The notes: a model not told the origin generated them from the sequence alone. A stretch of 64,000 nt of DNA from Methylophaga sp. OBS4 (GCF_026319305.1 NZ_JAPDMV010000013.1:1-64000), one strand, 5' to 3'. Shown: positions 42,493-51,909, counted from the stretch's first letter. Numbers and translations are program-made.

Positions 42493-42496
<4 letters not shown>
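41717..42496 (-). CDS. ABC-2 type transporter permease (YadH-like)
   Basis: A 259-aa ABC-2 permease with six transmembrane helices. The N-terminal RHWIAFSTLLTREIRRFFRIW, then TLYFIIFGNLIGSRIGEMGG and the conserved ILTPLTYLGGVFYSISLLP match the YadH group. Its stop lies 38 bp from the repeat element copy A. The start overlaps the ATPase stop by 4 bp. The exported substrate of YadGH-type systems is unknown. Confidence 0.87.
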
Positions 42497-43416
<920 letters not shown>

Positions 43417-43490
43417 AGCCCTTCTCTCAAGTAGAATCAAGGTCGCTAGATTATCATGCCTGAGGTGCTGATGAGAATTTGGAACACTGA

Positions 43491-44162
43491 ATGAGACTGA
43501 CCACACCACCTGAAAGCCAACAGGATTTATTGCAACGCTGCTGGCAACTGGCAGGTAAAACCCTGGGGCAGATTGCTACAGAACTGGGTATTCCAGTGCC
43601 GGATAACCTGCTGCATCATAAAGGCTGGGCCGGGCAGGTGCTGGAACATTATCTGGGCGCAGATGCCGGCAACCAGGCGGAACCTGATTTCACCGGGCTC
43701 GGGATTGAAATGAAGACCCTGCCACTCAATGCCAACGGTCAGCCGAAAGAATCTACCTATGTTTGTACGGTCTCGCTGAGGGAGAAAGGTAATTTGCGCT
43801 GGGAAGACAGCTGGGTCAGGCAGAAGCTTGCGCAGGTGCTGTGGGTGCCGATAGAAGCTGACAAAAACATCAGGCTGGCGGATCGATATGTAGGGCTGGG
43901 GTGGATATGGCAACCGACGCCGGCGCAGGAAACAATTCTCAAGCGGGACTGGGAAGAGCTGATGGACCGGGTTGTATTGGGGGAACAGGCGGATATCAGT
44001 GCCAGAGAGGGACAATACTTGCAGATTCGGCCCAAAGCAGCCAATAGCAGAGTGATGGTCAAAAGTCTGACAGAAGAGGGGGCCAGTACCTTGATCAACC
44101 CCAAAGGATTCTATTTGCGTAGCACATTTACCCGTGAATTGCTCGCGACGCAGTTCAAATAA
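43491..44162 (+). CDS. mutH: DNA mismatch repair endonuclease MutH
   Basis: A 223-aa endonuclease that nicks the unmethylated strand at hemimethylated GATC sites. The catalytic triad is clear in EPDFTGLGIEMKTLPLN near residues 64-80 (Asp, Glu-x-Lys). VCTVSLREKGNLRWEDSWVRQKL and DWEELMD are further family marks. MutH is confined to gammaproteobacteria that use Dam methylation, which supports the taxonomic reading; mutL lies at the right edge of the window. The gene starts 75 bp from the divergent YadG-like start. Confidence 0.94.
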   Translation: MRLTTPPESQQDLLQRCWQLAGKTLGQIATELGIPVPDNLLHHKGWAGQVLEHYLGADAGNQAEPDFTGLGIEMKTLPLNANGQPKESTYVCTVSLREKGNLRWEDSWVRQKLAQVLWVPIEADKNIRLADRYVGLGWIWQPTPAQETILKRDWEELMDRVVLGEQADISAREGQYLQIRPKAANSRVMVKSLTEEGASTLINPKGFYLRSTFTRELLATQFK

Positions 44163-44218
44163 TGGTAACGTTTCTGGGATAAAGGATTGCATGGTTGATT
44201 GGGAATGGCAGGATACAA

Positions 44219-45526
44219 ATGTTAAACGCTCTCATTGTTGATAGTTCTGAAGTTTTTTGTAAGCAGGTAATGGAATTACTGAAAGCCGCCGGATTTGAGG
44301 TAGACATCGCGCTGACAGGGACAGATGGTCTGGATAAAGCAAAAGCTTCACGTTATCGTCTGATCTGTTGTTCTGACAACCTGAGGGACTATGCCAGCAG
44401 TGAGTTTTGCAGCCAGTTGCGGGCTATCAACGGTTATGAGTTTGCCACCTTGCTGGTGCTTACCGAGCAGGATAACGCCAAAATTTTGAAACAGGCTTTG
44501 CTGGCGGGCGCTACTGACATTTTCAGTAAACGTGACATCAGCGAGTTGGAAATCTACCTCAACCGTCTCAGTCAGCGAGAGTCCCGGCAGCTTTCAGGCA
44601 GGGTGCTGTTTATCGAAGACTCGCGGGTATTGCAGACAATCATTATCGATCTGCTCACTGATATGGGGCTGGATGTCGATGCCTACAACTACGCGGAAAG
44701 TGCGTGGGATGCTTTTCAGAGTGGCGATTACGATTTGGTCATCACGGACATCATGCTGGAAGGTATCATGAGCGGCATCACCTTGGTCCGTAAGATTCGC
44801 CGCATGCAAAGTGAACATGGCAATGTGCCGATTATTGCCACTTCCGGCTTTGATAACATGTCGCGGAAGATTGAGTTATTCCATATGGGCGTCAACGACT
44901 ATGTTTCCAAGCCGATTGTGCGTGAAGAATTACGACAGCGGGTATTTAATCACATTACCAGTTACCAGACGCTGCGTGAGTTGAAAGCGCAGCAGCAATC
45001 GCTTTACAGTCTGGCGATGCTGGATGAGACCACCAGTCTGTTTAATCGCCATGCTTTGAGAGAATTCGCCGGTAAATATTTCAGTGAAGCCTATCGGTTT
45101 GACCGTCCGCTGTCGCTGGCGGTGTTGGATATCGATCATCTGAAACGAATCAATGATAGTTATGGCTTTGAACGCGGCGATCAAATGCTGGCGGAGCTGG
45201 GGACATGGCTGAAAAGGCATGTGCGTGACGTTGATATGGTTGCCCGCTGGGCCGGGGATGAACTGGTATTCATCCTGCCGGGTTGTGATATTGAAGCCGC
45301 CAACACCTTGATGGAGCGGATGCTGGCCCAACTGCGCCGATTGAAACCGGCTGGGTTGTCAGTGACTGTCAGTGTGGGCGTGGCGGAGCTGCGCAAAGAA
45401 CACAAAGATACGCTTAACAGTCTGTTCGAGTTGGCTGATAAAGCAATGTATCAGGCCAAAATGGCAGGTAGAGATTGTGTGCTGAGTTTCGACGAGGCCG
45501 AGACCGTTATTGAAGAAATGGATTAA
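44219..45526 (+). CDS. Diguanylate cyclase with two receiver domains
   Basis: A 435-aa signalling protein starting at the ATG at 44219 (AGGA six nt upstream). The first receiver domain (about 1-115) is degenerate: the phosphoacceptor region reads YRLICCSDNL, with Ser where Asp is expected. The second (about 130-250) is intact: FIEDS, DLVITDIMLEG, ATSG and SKP. The C-terminal GGDEF domain (about 265-425) has the active-site variant RWAGDELVF and the inhibitory I-site RDVD five residues before it, so it probably makes cyclic di-GMP with product inhibition. It follows mutH by 56 bp and converges on prmB. Confidence 0.88.
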   Translation: MLNALIVDSSEVFCKQVMELLKAAGFEVDIALTGTDGLDKAKASRYRLICCSDNLRDYASSEFCSQLRAINGYEFATLLVLTEQDNAKILKQALLAGATDIFSKRDISELEIYLNRLSQRESRQLSGRVLFIEDSRVLQTIIIDLLTDMGLDVDAYNYAESAWDAFQSGDYDLVITDIMLEGIMSGITLVRKIRRMQSEHGNVPIIATSGFDNMSRKIELFHMGVNDYVSKPIVREELRQRVFNHITSYQTLRELKAQQQSLYSLAMLDETTSLFNRHALREFAGKYFSEAYRFDRPLSLAVLDIDHLKRINDSYGFERGDQMLAELGTWLKRHVRDVDMVARWAGDELVFILPGCDIEAANTLMERMLAQLRRLKPAGLSVTVSVGVAELRKEHKDTLNSLFELADKAMYQAKMAGRDCVLSFDEAETVIEEMD

Positions 45527-45534
45527 GAGCCTGT

Positions 45535-46485
45535 TTACGTTCTCTGCACCGCCGCGTTGCTGCGATAACGCCCGGCAAACTCGGTGCATTGCGCTTGTGT
45601 GAGCATGAAAATACCATGGCCGCCCTGCTCGAAGTCCAGCCATAAAAAAGGCGTTTCCGGCCATCTTTCCTGTACGGCAATATCGCTGTTACCGACCTCG
45701 ACAAATAACAAACCTGTCTCAGTCAGATAATCTGCCGCGTTCAGCAATATTTGTTCGACTATTGCCAGACCGTTATCGGCCGCTTCCAGTGCCGTTTCCG
45801 GTTCATGCCTGTATTCATCAGGCAATGAAGTCATTTCATCAGCGCCGACATAAGGCGGATTGCTGACAATCAACTCATATTGTTTTTCTGCTTTGAGCGC
45901 CAGCCATAAATCTGACTCAATCGCAGTGACCTGTGCCGGCATAGCATGTTTGTTGATATTGATTTCGGCCACCGCCAGAGCTTCAGCACTGATATCTACC
46001 GCATCAACCCGGGCATTTTCAAAAGCCATGGCACAGGCAATGGCAATACAGCCGCTGCCGGTACATAAATCCAATATCTGTGACACGTCATCAGGATCAA
46101 TCAGCCAGGGCTGGAATTGTGATTCAATCAGTTCGGCAAAGGGTGAGCGGGGGATTAATACACGTTCATCGACATAAAAGGGTAGGCCTGCAAACCAGGC
46201 TTCATGGGTCAGATAAGGTAACGGTATGTGCTGCTCAATACGTTTTTCAGTCAAACTCAGCAGTTGGATTTTTTCCGCGCTGCTCAGCCGGGCATCCAGA
46301 AAAATATCGGGAAGCGTTTCAACCGGAAGTTTTAATGTGCTCAGAATCAGCTGCGAGGCTTCGTTAAAGGCATCTTCATTGCCGTGACCATAAAATAATC
46401 CCGCCTCATAAAAGCGGGAGGTGATCCAGCGCAGAAAATCGCGCAATGTTTGCAGTTCTTGCTGCGCAGCCTGATAGTCAGTCAT
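45535..46485 (-). CDS. prmB: Ribosomal protein L3 glutamine methyltransferase
   Basis: A 316-aa SAM-dependent methyltransferase that methylates a Gln of ribosomal protein L3. The SAM motif is ILDLCTGSGCIAIACA near residue 140, and the catalytic NPPY lies in LIVSNPPYVGADEMTSLP near 220. The N-terminal LRDFLRWITSRFYEAGLFYGHG is the PrmB-specific helical domain. It follows leuC by 3 bp, an unusual partner, so the two are probably co-transcribed. More often prmB lies next to aroC, which in this window is 20 kb away. Confidence 0.9.
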   Translation of the reverse strand: MTDYQAAQQELQTLRDFLRWITSRFYEAGLFYGHGNEDAFNEASQLILSTLKLPVETLPDIFLDARLSSAEKIQLLSLTEKRIEQHIPLPYLTHEAWFAGLPFYVDERVLIPRSPFAELIESQFQPWLIDPDDVSQILDLCTGSGCIAIACAMAFENARVDAVDISAEALAVAEININKHAMPAQVTAIESDLWLALKAEKQYELIVSNPPYVGADEMTSLPDEYRHEPETALEAADNGLAIVEQILLNAADYLTETGLLFVEVGNSDIAVQERWPETPFLWLDFEQGGHGIFMLTQAQCTEFAGRYRSNAAVQRT

Positions 46486-46488
46486 CAG

Positions 46489-47889
46489 TTATCGGGTAAT
46501 ATCGACAAAATGGCCGGCAATCGCAGCAGCGGCGGCCATCGCCGGGCTGACCAGATGCGTGCGGCCACCCTGGCCCTGACGGCCTTCAAAATTACGGTTC
46601 GAGGTAGAGGCGCAGTGTTCGCCGGATTCCAGCCGGTCCGCATTCATCGCCAGGCACATGGAGCAGCCGGGATCACGCCATTCAAAACCGGCTTCGATAA
46701 AGATCTTATCCAGCCCTTCCTGCTCAGCCTGCTGTTTAACTAGGCCGGAACCCGGGACGACCATTGCCTGTTTGACACTGGCGGCCACTTTACCGCCTTT
46801 GATGGCATCAGCGGCTTCGCGCAGATCCTCTATGCGAGAATTGGTGCAGGAACCGATAAAGACGCGATCCAGATAAATATCAGTGATCGGCTGATTGGCA
46901 CTGAGCCCCATATATTTGAGGGCTTTTTCCATGCCATTGCGCTTAACGGCATCCGTTTCAGCTGCCGGATCCGGAATATTGGCACTGATCGGAACCACCA
47001 TTTCAGGTGAAGTGCCCCAGGTGACTTGTGGTTTGATTTGTGTTGCATCCAGAACCACTACTTTATCGAAGCTCGCGCCTTCATCACTGTGCAAGTCATG
47101 CCATGCAGCAGCGGCTTTATCCCAGTTTTCGCCTTTCGGTGAAAAAGGGCGGTCACGAAGATAATTGATGGTTGTATCATCCACGGCAATCATGCCGGCA
47201 CGGGCACCCGCTTCGATGGTCATATTACAGACGGTCATACGTCCTTCCATGCTCAAGGCCTGAATAGCCTCACCGGCAAATTCAATTGCATAACCGGTAC
47301 CGCCCGCCGTGCCGATTTTGCCGATAATCGCCAACACAATATCTTTGGCAGTAATACCAGGATTGACGTGACCGTCCACACGCACCAGCATATTCTTCGA
47401 TTTGCGCTGGATCAGACATTGGGTAGCCATCACATGTTCGACTTCTGAGGTACCGATACCAAATGCCAGTGCACCAAAAGCACCATGCGTGGAGGTATGT
47501 GAATCACCACAGACTACGGTCATGCCCGGCAGCGTGGCGCCCTGTTCCGGCCCTACTACGTGAACGATGCCCTGGCGTATATCATTAAGCCCGAACTCCG
47601 TAATACCGAATTCAGTGCAGTTCTGATCCAGGGTTTCCACCTGCAGCCTTGAAACAGGATCGGCAATGCCCTGATCCCGATGATCGGTGGGTACATTATG
47701 GTCCGGTGTGGCCAGAATCGAATTCAAACGATGGGGGATACGATGCGCCAGGCGCAGTCCTTCAAAGGCTTGTGGCGACGTGACCTCGTGTACCAGATGT
47801 CGATCGATATACAGCAGCGCCGTGCCGTCGTCATCGGTACGTACCACATGTTGTTCCCAGAGTTTATCGTAGAGCGTTTTGGCTGACAT
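46489..47889 (-). CDS. leuC: 3-isopropylmalate dehydratase large subunit
   Basis: A 466-aa aconitase-family subunit for leucine synthesis. The 4Fe-4S cysteines lie in [16 protein letters not shown] (near 345) and [11 protein letters not shown] (near 405). [33 protein letters not shown] is the family signature. The small subunit leuD and leuB, which usually follow directly, are not here: prmB takes their place. Either leuDB lie elsewhere or the cluster has been broken. Confidence 0.93.
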   Translation of the reverse strand: MSAKTLYDKLWEQHVVRTDDDGTALLYIDRHLVHEVTSPQAFEGLRLAHRIPHRLNSILATPDHNVPTDHRDQGIADPVSRLQVETLDQNCTEFGITEFGLNDIRQGIVHVVGPEQGATLPGMTVVCGDSHTSTHGAFGALAFGIGTSEVEHVMATQCLIQRKSKNMLVRVDGHVNPGITAKDIVLAIIGKIGTAGGTGYAIEFAGEAIQALSMEGRMTVCNMTIEAGARAGMIAVDDTTINYLRDRPFSPKGENWDKAAAAWHDLHSDEGASFDKVVVLDATQIKPQVTWGTSPEMVVPISANIPDPAAETDAVKRNGMEKALKYMGLSANQPITDIYLDRVFIGSCTNSRIEDLREAADAIKGGKVAASVKQAMVVPGSGLVKQQAEQEGLDKIFIEAGFEWRDPGCSMCLAMNADRLESGEHCASTSNRNFEGRQGQGGRTHLVSPAMAAAAAIAGHFVDITR

Positions 47890-47964
47890 AGTTGTTTAAA
47901 CTTGTGTGTAAATAACAAGTCATTATACCTTTTCAGTGACAGAAGCTCTATCTGATCGATTGAC

Positions 47965-48000
47965 ATAAAAAAACGGGCAACCCGAAGGTTGCCCGTTTCT
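47965..48000 (-). terminator. Rho-independent terminator after hxlB
   Basis: A perfect 11-bp stem (AAACGGGCAAC at 47971-47981 with GTTGCCCGTTT at 47988-47998) is followed on the minus strand by a T-run (seven Ts). It closes the hps1-phi transcript. Confidence 0.92.
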
Positions 48001-48023
48001 TACTGACTAATACGGAATAAAAA

Positions 48024-48557
48024 TTATTCCAGGTTAGCGTGTCTTGCTTTCATTTCTTCTTCAGGGATGCCTTTTTCGTGAATCATGTGAGACACGATAG
48101 CTTCCAGAAAGATCAATGTAGAAAGTTCAAACATGGTGCCCATAGGCATACCCTTGGTAGGGGCATACATATCATCACCACCGACTTGAACCACAGCATC
48201 TGCCATGTCGCCAATAGTAGATTTCGAACGAGAGCAGATCAGTACGATTTTGGCACCGACTGATTGTGCTTTCTTAGTGAAAGCCTGCAATTGTTCAGTT
48301 TCACCAGAACCCGAGATGATGACCAGCAGATCACCCGCCTTGATGCTGGGTGTGACGATTTCACCGACAACACTAACGTCATAACCACTATGCATCAGTC
48401 GCATAGCCAGGAAATTTCCGACCAGCTTAGACCGCCCCGCACCTGAAATATAGATACGGTTTGCGTCGTCAAACATAGCGGTTAGCTGTGCTTCATATGC
48501 TTCTTCTGTTGCACCAAGCAAGCTGCCGATTTTGTTTAAGATTAAATCACGATGCAT
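48024..48557 (-). CDS. hxlB: 6-phospho-3-hexuloisomerase
   Basis: A 177-aa SIS-domain isomerase that converts D-arabino-3-hexulose 6-phosphate to fructose 6-phosphate, the second step of formaldehyde fixation in the RuMP cycle. The SIS pattern is IYISGAGRSKLVGNFLAMRLMHSGYDVSVVGE and LLVIISGSGETEQLQAFTKKA; the C-terminal DDMYAPTKGMPMGTMFELSTLIFLEA is typical of PHI. It starts 13 bp after hps1, so both are expressed together, and it is followed by a strong terminator. Confidence 0.95.
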   Translation of the reverse strand: MHRDLILNKIGSLLGATEEAYEAQLTAMFDDANRIYISGAGRSKLVGNFLAMRLMHSGYDVSVVGEIVTPSIKAGDLLVIISGSGETEQLQAFTKKAQSVGAKIVLICSRSKSTIGDMADAVVQVGGDDMYAPTKGMPMGTMFELSTLIFLEAIVSHMIHEKGIPEEEMKARHANLE

Positions 48558-48570
48558 AGTTCAAATCACC

Positions 48571-49206
48571 TTATGCTGCGTCAACCAGAGCACGCAGTTC
48601 TTTAGCAGATTCTGCCGGAGAAGGCGCACCGTAGATAGCTGCACCAACAACAACGATATCCGCACCAGCTTGAACAGTGCTTTGGATAGTGTCTTTGTTG
48701 ATACCACCAGCAACAGAAATTTTAACGTTCAGACCCAGACCAGCAATGGTTTTCAGATCTTCAAATGGTGTTTGACCAGCAGCTTGTGCGTCCAGACCAG
48801 TGTGAACACCGATAATGTGCGCACCGTTATTTGCTGCTTCTTTAGCAACAGCGGCTTTGTCTTCAACGCCGATCAGATCGATTTGAGCTTCAGCATTGTT
48901 GGCATTAGCTGCTTTGATAACACCTTTCATGGTAGCCATGTCAGAAGCACCCAGAACAGTCGTGATGTCACCGCCTGCTTCAAAGAAAGGAGTCGCTTCG
49001 TATTCACCTGCGTCCATAGTTTTCAGGTCAACCAGGATTTTCTTATCCGGGTGGGCCGCTTTCAGTGCTTTAACCAGTTTCAGACCATTGTATTTGATAC
49101 ATGGTGTACCGATTTCCAGGATATCAACGTAAGGGGCGACTTGTTCAGCCAGCGCCATTGTTGCGTCGAAGTCCAGTGAATCTAGAGCCATTTGGATTTC
49201 AGCCAT
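48571..49206 (-). CDS. hxlA: 3-hexulose-6-phosphate synthase (copy 1)
   Basis: A 211-aa barrel enzyme that condenses formaldehyde with ribulose 5-phosphate. I use the ATG at 49206 (AGGAG upstream); the open frame extends further but without family sequence. The orotidine-decarboxylase-superfamily motif VDLKTMDAGEYEA (about 61-73) and the catalytic HTG in IIGVHTGLDAQAAGQTP are present. It pairs with hxlB in a two-gene unit under the promoter at 49271-49299. The copy at 51127-51768 is about three quarters identical by eye and identical over the last stretch SPAESAKELRALVDAA. Confidence 0.95.
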   Translation of the reverse strand: MAEIQMALDSLDFDATMALAEQVAPYVDILEIGTPCIKYNGLKLVKALKAAHPDKKILVDLKTMDAGEYEATPFFEAGGDITTVLGASDMATMKGVIKAANANNAEAQIDLIGVEDKAAVAKEAANNGAHIIGVHTGLDAQAAGQTPFEDLKTIAGLGLNVKISVAGGINKDTIQSTVQAGADIVVVGAAIYGAPSPAESAKELRALVDAA

Positions 49207-49270
49207 GTTACATACTCCTAAAATGTAGTAAAAATTATTGTTATCACGCTTACTGCTTGAGTAGAGCGGG

Positions 49271-49299
49271 ACTATATGCAGAAATTGGCAAAGTGTCAA
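49271..49299 (-). promoter_or_regulatory. Promoter of hps1-phi
   Basis: On the minus strand TTGACA (49299-49294) and TATAGT (49276-49271) are separated by exactly 17 bp, 65 bp before the start codon of hps1. The -10 context CTGCATATAGT resembles those before hps2 (CTGCTTTATAGT) and tal (CTGCTTTATAAG). Confidence 0.8.
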
Positions 49300-49326
49300 T
49301 TTTAGGCCAGTTTCTGTTGCATTCCG

Positions 49327-49348
49327 GCCCGTCCGATAGCGAACGGGC
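49327..49348 (-). terminator. Weak hairpin after tal
   Basis: GCCCGT (49327-49332) and ACGGGC (49343-49348) form a 6-bp stem 16 bp beyond the tal stop. No T-run follows on the minus strand, so it may only partly stop transcription towards hps1. Confidence 0.35.
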
Positions 49349-49363
49349 TGAATACGTAGATTG

Positions 49364-50365
49364 CTAATTAGTTGTAATTAGCGTTTCTTCCAAGCTTGCC
49401 AGACGGTCGGCAAGTAATGCTTCCAGTGATTCCAATGCTTTAGCAAAACCGTCGATACCTTCTGACAGTTTTTCAGAAGCCATGCGGTTTTCAGCGTGCA
49501 TGGCATCAAAAGTCGCTTTGTCCATGTGGATTTTTTCGATATCTGATTTTGCAGCTTGTTCTGGAGACAGTTTACGTGGCAGCTCGCCTTCAGTTGATTG
49601 CAGCTCGTCCAGCAGAGCAGGAGAGATGGTCAACAGGTCAACACCAGCCAGTTCAGTGATTTCGCCGACGTTACGGAAGCTTGCGCCCATAACTTCAGTG
49701 TTATAACCGAATTTTTTATAGTAGCTGTAAATTTGAGCGACAGACAACACACCTGGATCTTCTGCTGGCTCGTATGAATCACGGCCGGTGTCTTTTTTGT
49801 ACCAGTCCAGGATACGACCCACAAACGGTGAAATCAGTGTGATGCCGTTTTCAGCACAAGCAATCGCCTGGTGCAGACCAAACAGCAATGTCAGGTTGCA
49901 GTGAATACCTTCTTTTTCCAGAACAGCGGCAGCCTGAATACCTTCCCAGGTTGATGCGATTTTGATCAGAATGCGGTTGCGGTCAACGCCAGCTGCTTCG
50001 TATTGAGCAATCAGGTCACGACCTTTTGCAATGGTGGCTTCAGTATCGTAAGACAGACGCGCATCTACTTCAGTAGAAACACGGCCTGGAATGATGTCCA
50101 GGATTTTTAGACCGAATGAGACAGCCAGACGATCAAATGCCAGCGAAACCACTTCCGCAGCAGGTGCATCTGCACCTAGCGTTGCGCGTGCTGCTTTCAA
50201 CGTATCGTCAACGATACCTTGGTATTGAGGCATTTGAGCGGCAGCAGTAATCAGAGAAGGGTTGGTTGTAGCATCACGTGGAGTGAATTTTTCGATAGCC
50301 TGGATATCGCCGGTATCGGCAACAACAACAGTCATCTCCTTTAGCTGATCAAGTAAGTTAGCCAT
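49364..50365 (-). CDS. tal: Transaldolase
   Basis: A 333-aa class I transaldolase starting at the ATG at 50365 (AAAGGT upstream; the open frame runs on to 50461 without family sequence). [15 protein letters not shown] near residue 35 and the Schiff-base lysine in [16 protein letters not shown] near 130 are diagnostic, as is [14 protein letters not shown]-like text ([18 protein letters not shown]). It rearranges sugar phosphates in regeneration of ribulose 5-phosphate, so it belongs functionally to the RuMP cluster in which it lies between hps1 and the repeat protein. Confidence 0.95.
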   Translation of the reverse strand: MANLLDQLKEMTVVVADTGDIQAIEKFTPRDATTNPSLITAAAQMPQYQGIVDDTLKAARATLGADAPAAEVVSLAFDRLAVSFGLKILDIIPGRVSTEVDARLSYDTEATIAKGRDLIAQYEAAGVDRNRILIKIASTWEGIQAAAVLEKEGIHCNLTLLFGLHQAIACAENGITLISPFVGRILDWYKKDTGRDSYEPAEDPGVLSVAQIYSYYKKFGYNTEVMGASFRNVGEITELAGVDLLTISPALLDELQSTEGELPRKLSPEQAAKSDIEKIHMDKATFDAMHAENRMASEKLSEGIDGFAKALESLEALLADRLASLEETLITTN

Positions 50366-50439
50366 GTTACGTACCTTTAAGTTTTTAACAGTTAAAAATG
50401 ACAATATGCTTATAAAGCAGACTGAATTCTGAATTTTTT

Positions 50440-50494
50440 CGTGATACGGTTGTTTGGGCAAGCTGAACCCGGAAGGTACAGCGTGCGTATCACG
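50440..50494. repeat. Inverted repeat upstream of tal
   Basis: CGTGATACG (50440-50448) and CGTATCACG (50486-50494) are perfect 9-bp arms 37 bp apart, in the 148-bp leader between the repeat-protein gene and tal. The A-run on the minus strand follows the hairpin where T would be needed, so it is not an intrinsic terminator. It may be a regulator site or an mRNA structure controlling tal. Confidence 0.5.
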
Positions 50495-50513
50495 TCGACG
50501 GACTTAGGCTATA

Positions 50514-50804
50514 TTAGCCTTTATTTTGGATGTAACGCTCCACACTTGTCAGCGGTTTGGCACCTGCCTGATTGCGGACATATTGTTCAACACCCGTTAG
50601 CGGTTTGCTGTTGGTCGTCTGACTTCTGATGTAGCGTTCAACTCCAGTTAATTGTATGCCTTTTTGTGCCTGATTTCTGATATAGCGTTCAACACCAGTC
50701 AGGCCATCATTTGCAGCAGCAGCTGATTGAGTACTGGCTGGGCTAGGTGAAAACAGACTTTTGACAAAGTCACAGATTGAAACAAATACACCTTTATCAT
50801 TCAT
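50514..50804 (-). CDS. Small protein with four LTGVERYIRNQ-type repeats
   Basis: I do not recognise a named family. From the ATG at 50804 (AGGGG 8 nt upstream; an ATG at 50837 lacks a site) the protein is 96 aa. Residues 1-34 contain a hydrophobic-amphipathic segment (VFVSICDFVKSLF) and a Ser/Ala/Pro linker. Four repeats follow at 35-45, 52-62, 69-79 and 85-95: LTGVERYIRNQ, LTGVERYIRSQ, LTGVEQYVRNQ and LTSVERYIQNK, spaced 17, 17 and 16 residues, joined by linkers of mostly small and polar residues. The constant L-T-x-V-E-x-Y-[IV] core in flexible sequence resembles a multivalent linear binding motif. It lies between hps2 and tal on the same strand, so it may organise RuMP enzymes (inference). 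Confidence 0.7.
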   Translation of the reverse strand: MNDKGVFVSICDFVKSLFSPSPASTQSAAAANDGLTGVERYIRNQAQKGIQLTGVERYIRSQTTNSKPLTGVEQYVRNQAGAKPLTSVERYIQNKG

Positions 50805-51064
50805 GAGCAATACCCCTATTACATTTTTGAACCCCATCTGCCCAACATAACGAGGTTGGTAGAACGGGTAAATTACTATTTTAGATTAACTGTGGCAAGC
50901 CAGAAGAGTTAACAAAAAAGCGTGTGTATGAATGCTTCTCAGTTTTCAGCCACGTTATTATTATTGTCAGTCACCTTGTTCTGTATGCAGAATTTTAATG
51001 ACTCTTATCAACGCTTCAACCCATCGATTTCAGATTCAGAACTGAAGTTAGCGTTAATGAAAAA
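50805..51064. other. Gap upstream of the repeat-protein gene
   Basis: This gap should hold the promoter of the repeat-protein gene on the minus strand, but no strong hexamer pair is visible. On the plus strand a 50-codon frame (50928-51080) with a hydrophobic start (FSATLLLLSVTLFCM) runs into the hps2 terminator; it lacks a ribosome site and I do not call it a gene. Confidence 0.4.
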
Positions 51065-51097
51065 AAACGAGCGGCCATTAAGGGCCACTCGTTCTTA
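51065..51097 (-). terminator. Rho-independent terminator of hps2
   Basis: The 11-bp stem AACGAGCGGCC (51065-51075) with GGCCACTCGTT (51082-51092) contains one G-U pair and is followed on the minus strand by a T-run. It stands 30 bp after the hps2 stop, so hps2 is monocistronic. Confidence 0.9.
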
Positions 51098-51126
51098 ATT
51101 TTGCTCAATGCAAATTTTGTTTCCGC

Positions 51127-51768
51127 TTAAGCTGCGTCAACCAGAGCACGCAGCTCTTTAGCAGATTCTGCTGGAGAGTCAGCGCCGTAAATAGCAGCAC
51201 CAACAACAACGATGGTAGCACCAGCACGGATAGTATCCTGGATGGTGTCTTTGTTCAGGCCACCGGCAACAGAGATACGGACACCCAGGTTCAGATCAGC
51301 GATTTCTTTCAAATCAGCAAAAGGTGTTTGGCCAGCGGCTTGCGCGTCCAGACCGGTGTGAACACCGATGATTTGCGCGCCATTTTTGGCTGCTTCTGTT
51401 GCAACTGCTTTCTTGTTTGAAACGTTAATCAGGTCGATTTGCGCTTCAGCGTTGTTAGCGTTAGCCGCTTTGATAACACCACCCATGGTGGCTTTGTCTG
51501 AAACACCCAGGACAGTACAGATGTCAGCACCTGCTTCGTAGAAAGGAGTGGCTTCGTATTCACCGGCATCCATAGTTTTCAGGTCAACCAGGACCAGATT
51601 GTTAGGGAATTTGTTTTTCAGCGCGGTGACGATTTCAAGGCCGTTGTATTTGATGCAAGGAGTACCAACTTCCAGAATATCGACGTAAGGGGCAACTTGT
51701 TCTGCAAGTGCGATTGTTTGATCGAAATCCAGAGAATCCAGTGCCATTTGAATAAGTGCTTTTGCCAT
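51127..51768 (-). CDS. hxlA: 3-hexulose-6-phosphate synthase (copy 2)
   Basis: A 213-aa second hexulose-phosphate synthase, with the same motifs as copy 1: VDLKTMDAGEYEA and IIGVHTGLDAQAAGQTP. It differs mainly in surface positions and has two extra N-terminal residues (MAKALIQMALDSLDF). It has its own promoter and terminator. Two expressed copies suggest either dosage or different induction, for example by methanol versus methylated amines (inference). The strong conservation of both ends hints at recent tandem duplication or gene conversion. Confidence 0.95.
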   Translation of the reverse strand: MAKALIQMALDSLDFDQTIALAEQVAPYVDILEVGTPCIKYNGLEIVTALKNKFPNNLVLVDLKTMDAGEYEATPFYEAGADICTVLGVSDKATMGGVIKAANANNAEAQIDLINVSNKKAVATEAAKNGAQIIGVHTGLDAQAAGQTPFADLKEIADLNLGVRISVAGGLNKDTIQDTIRAGATIVVVGAAIYGADSPAESAKELRALVDAA

Positions 51769-51829
51769 GCGGACATGCTCCTAAAAATTATGTGAATTTG
51801 TAAGTTATACGTTGAAAATACGCCCGCAG

Positions 51830-51859
51830 ACTATAAAGCAGATTGATTGATCATGTCAA
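51830..51859 (-). promoter_or_regulatory. Promoter of hps2
   Basis: On the minus strand TTGACA (51859-51854) and TATAGT (51835-51830) are separated by 18 bp, about 62 bp before the start codon. The surrounding text ATCTGCTTTATAGTCTGC resembles the -10 regions of hps1 and tal, so a shared regulator is conceivable. Confidence 0.75.
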
Positions 51860-51909
51860 TTTTTCACTGAAAGTAAGCATCTAACATACATGCAGCTGGA
51901 CATGGTGAA

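Noticed and set aside
50928-51080. 50-aa plus-strand frame with a hydrophobic N-terminus
   Set aside because: No ribosome site or promoter, and the frame runs into the hps2 terminator.
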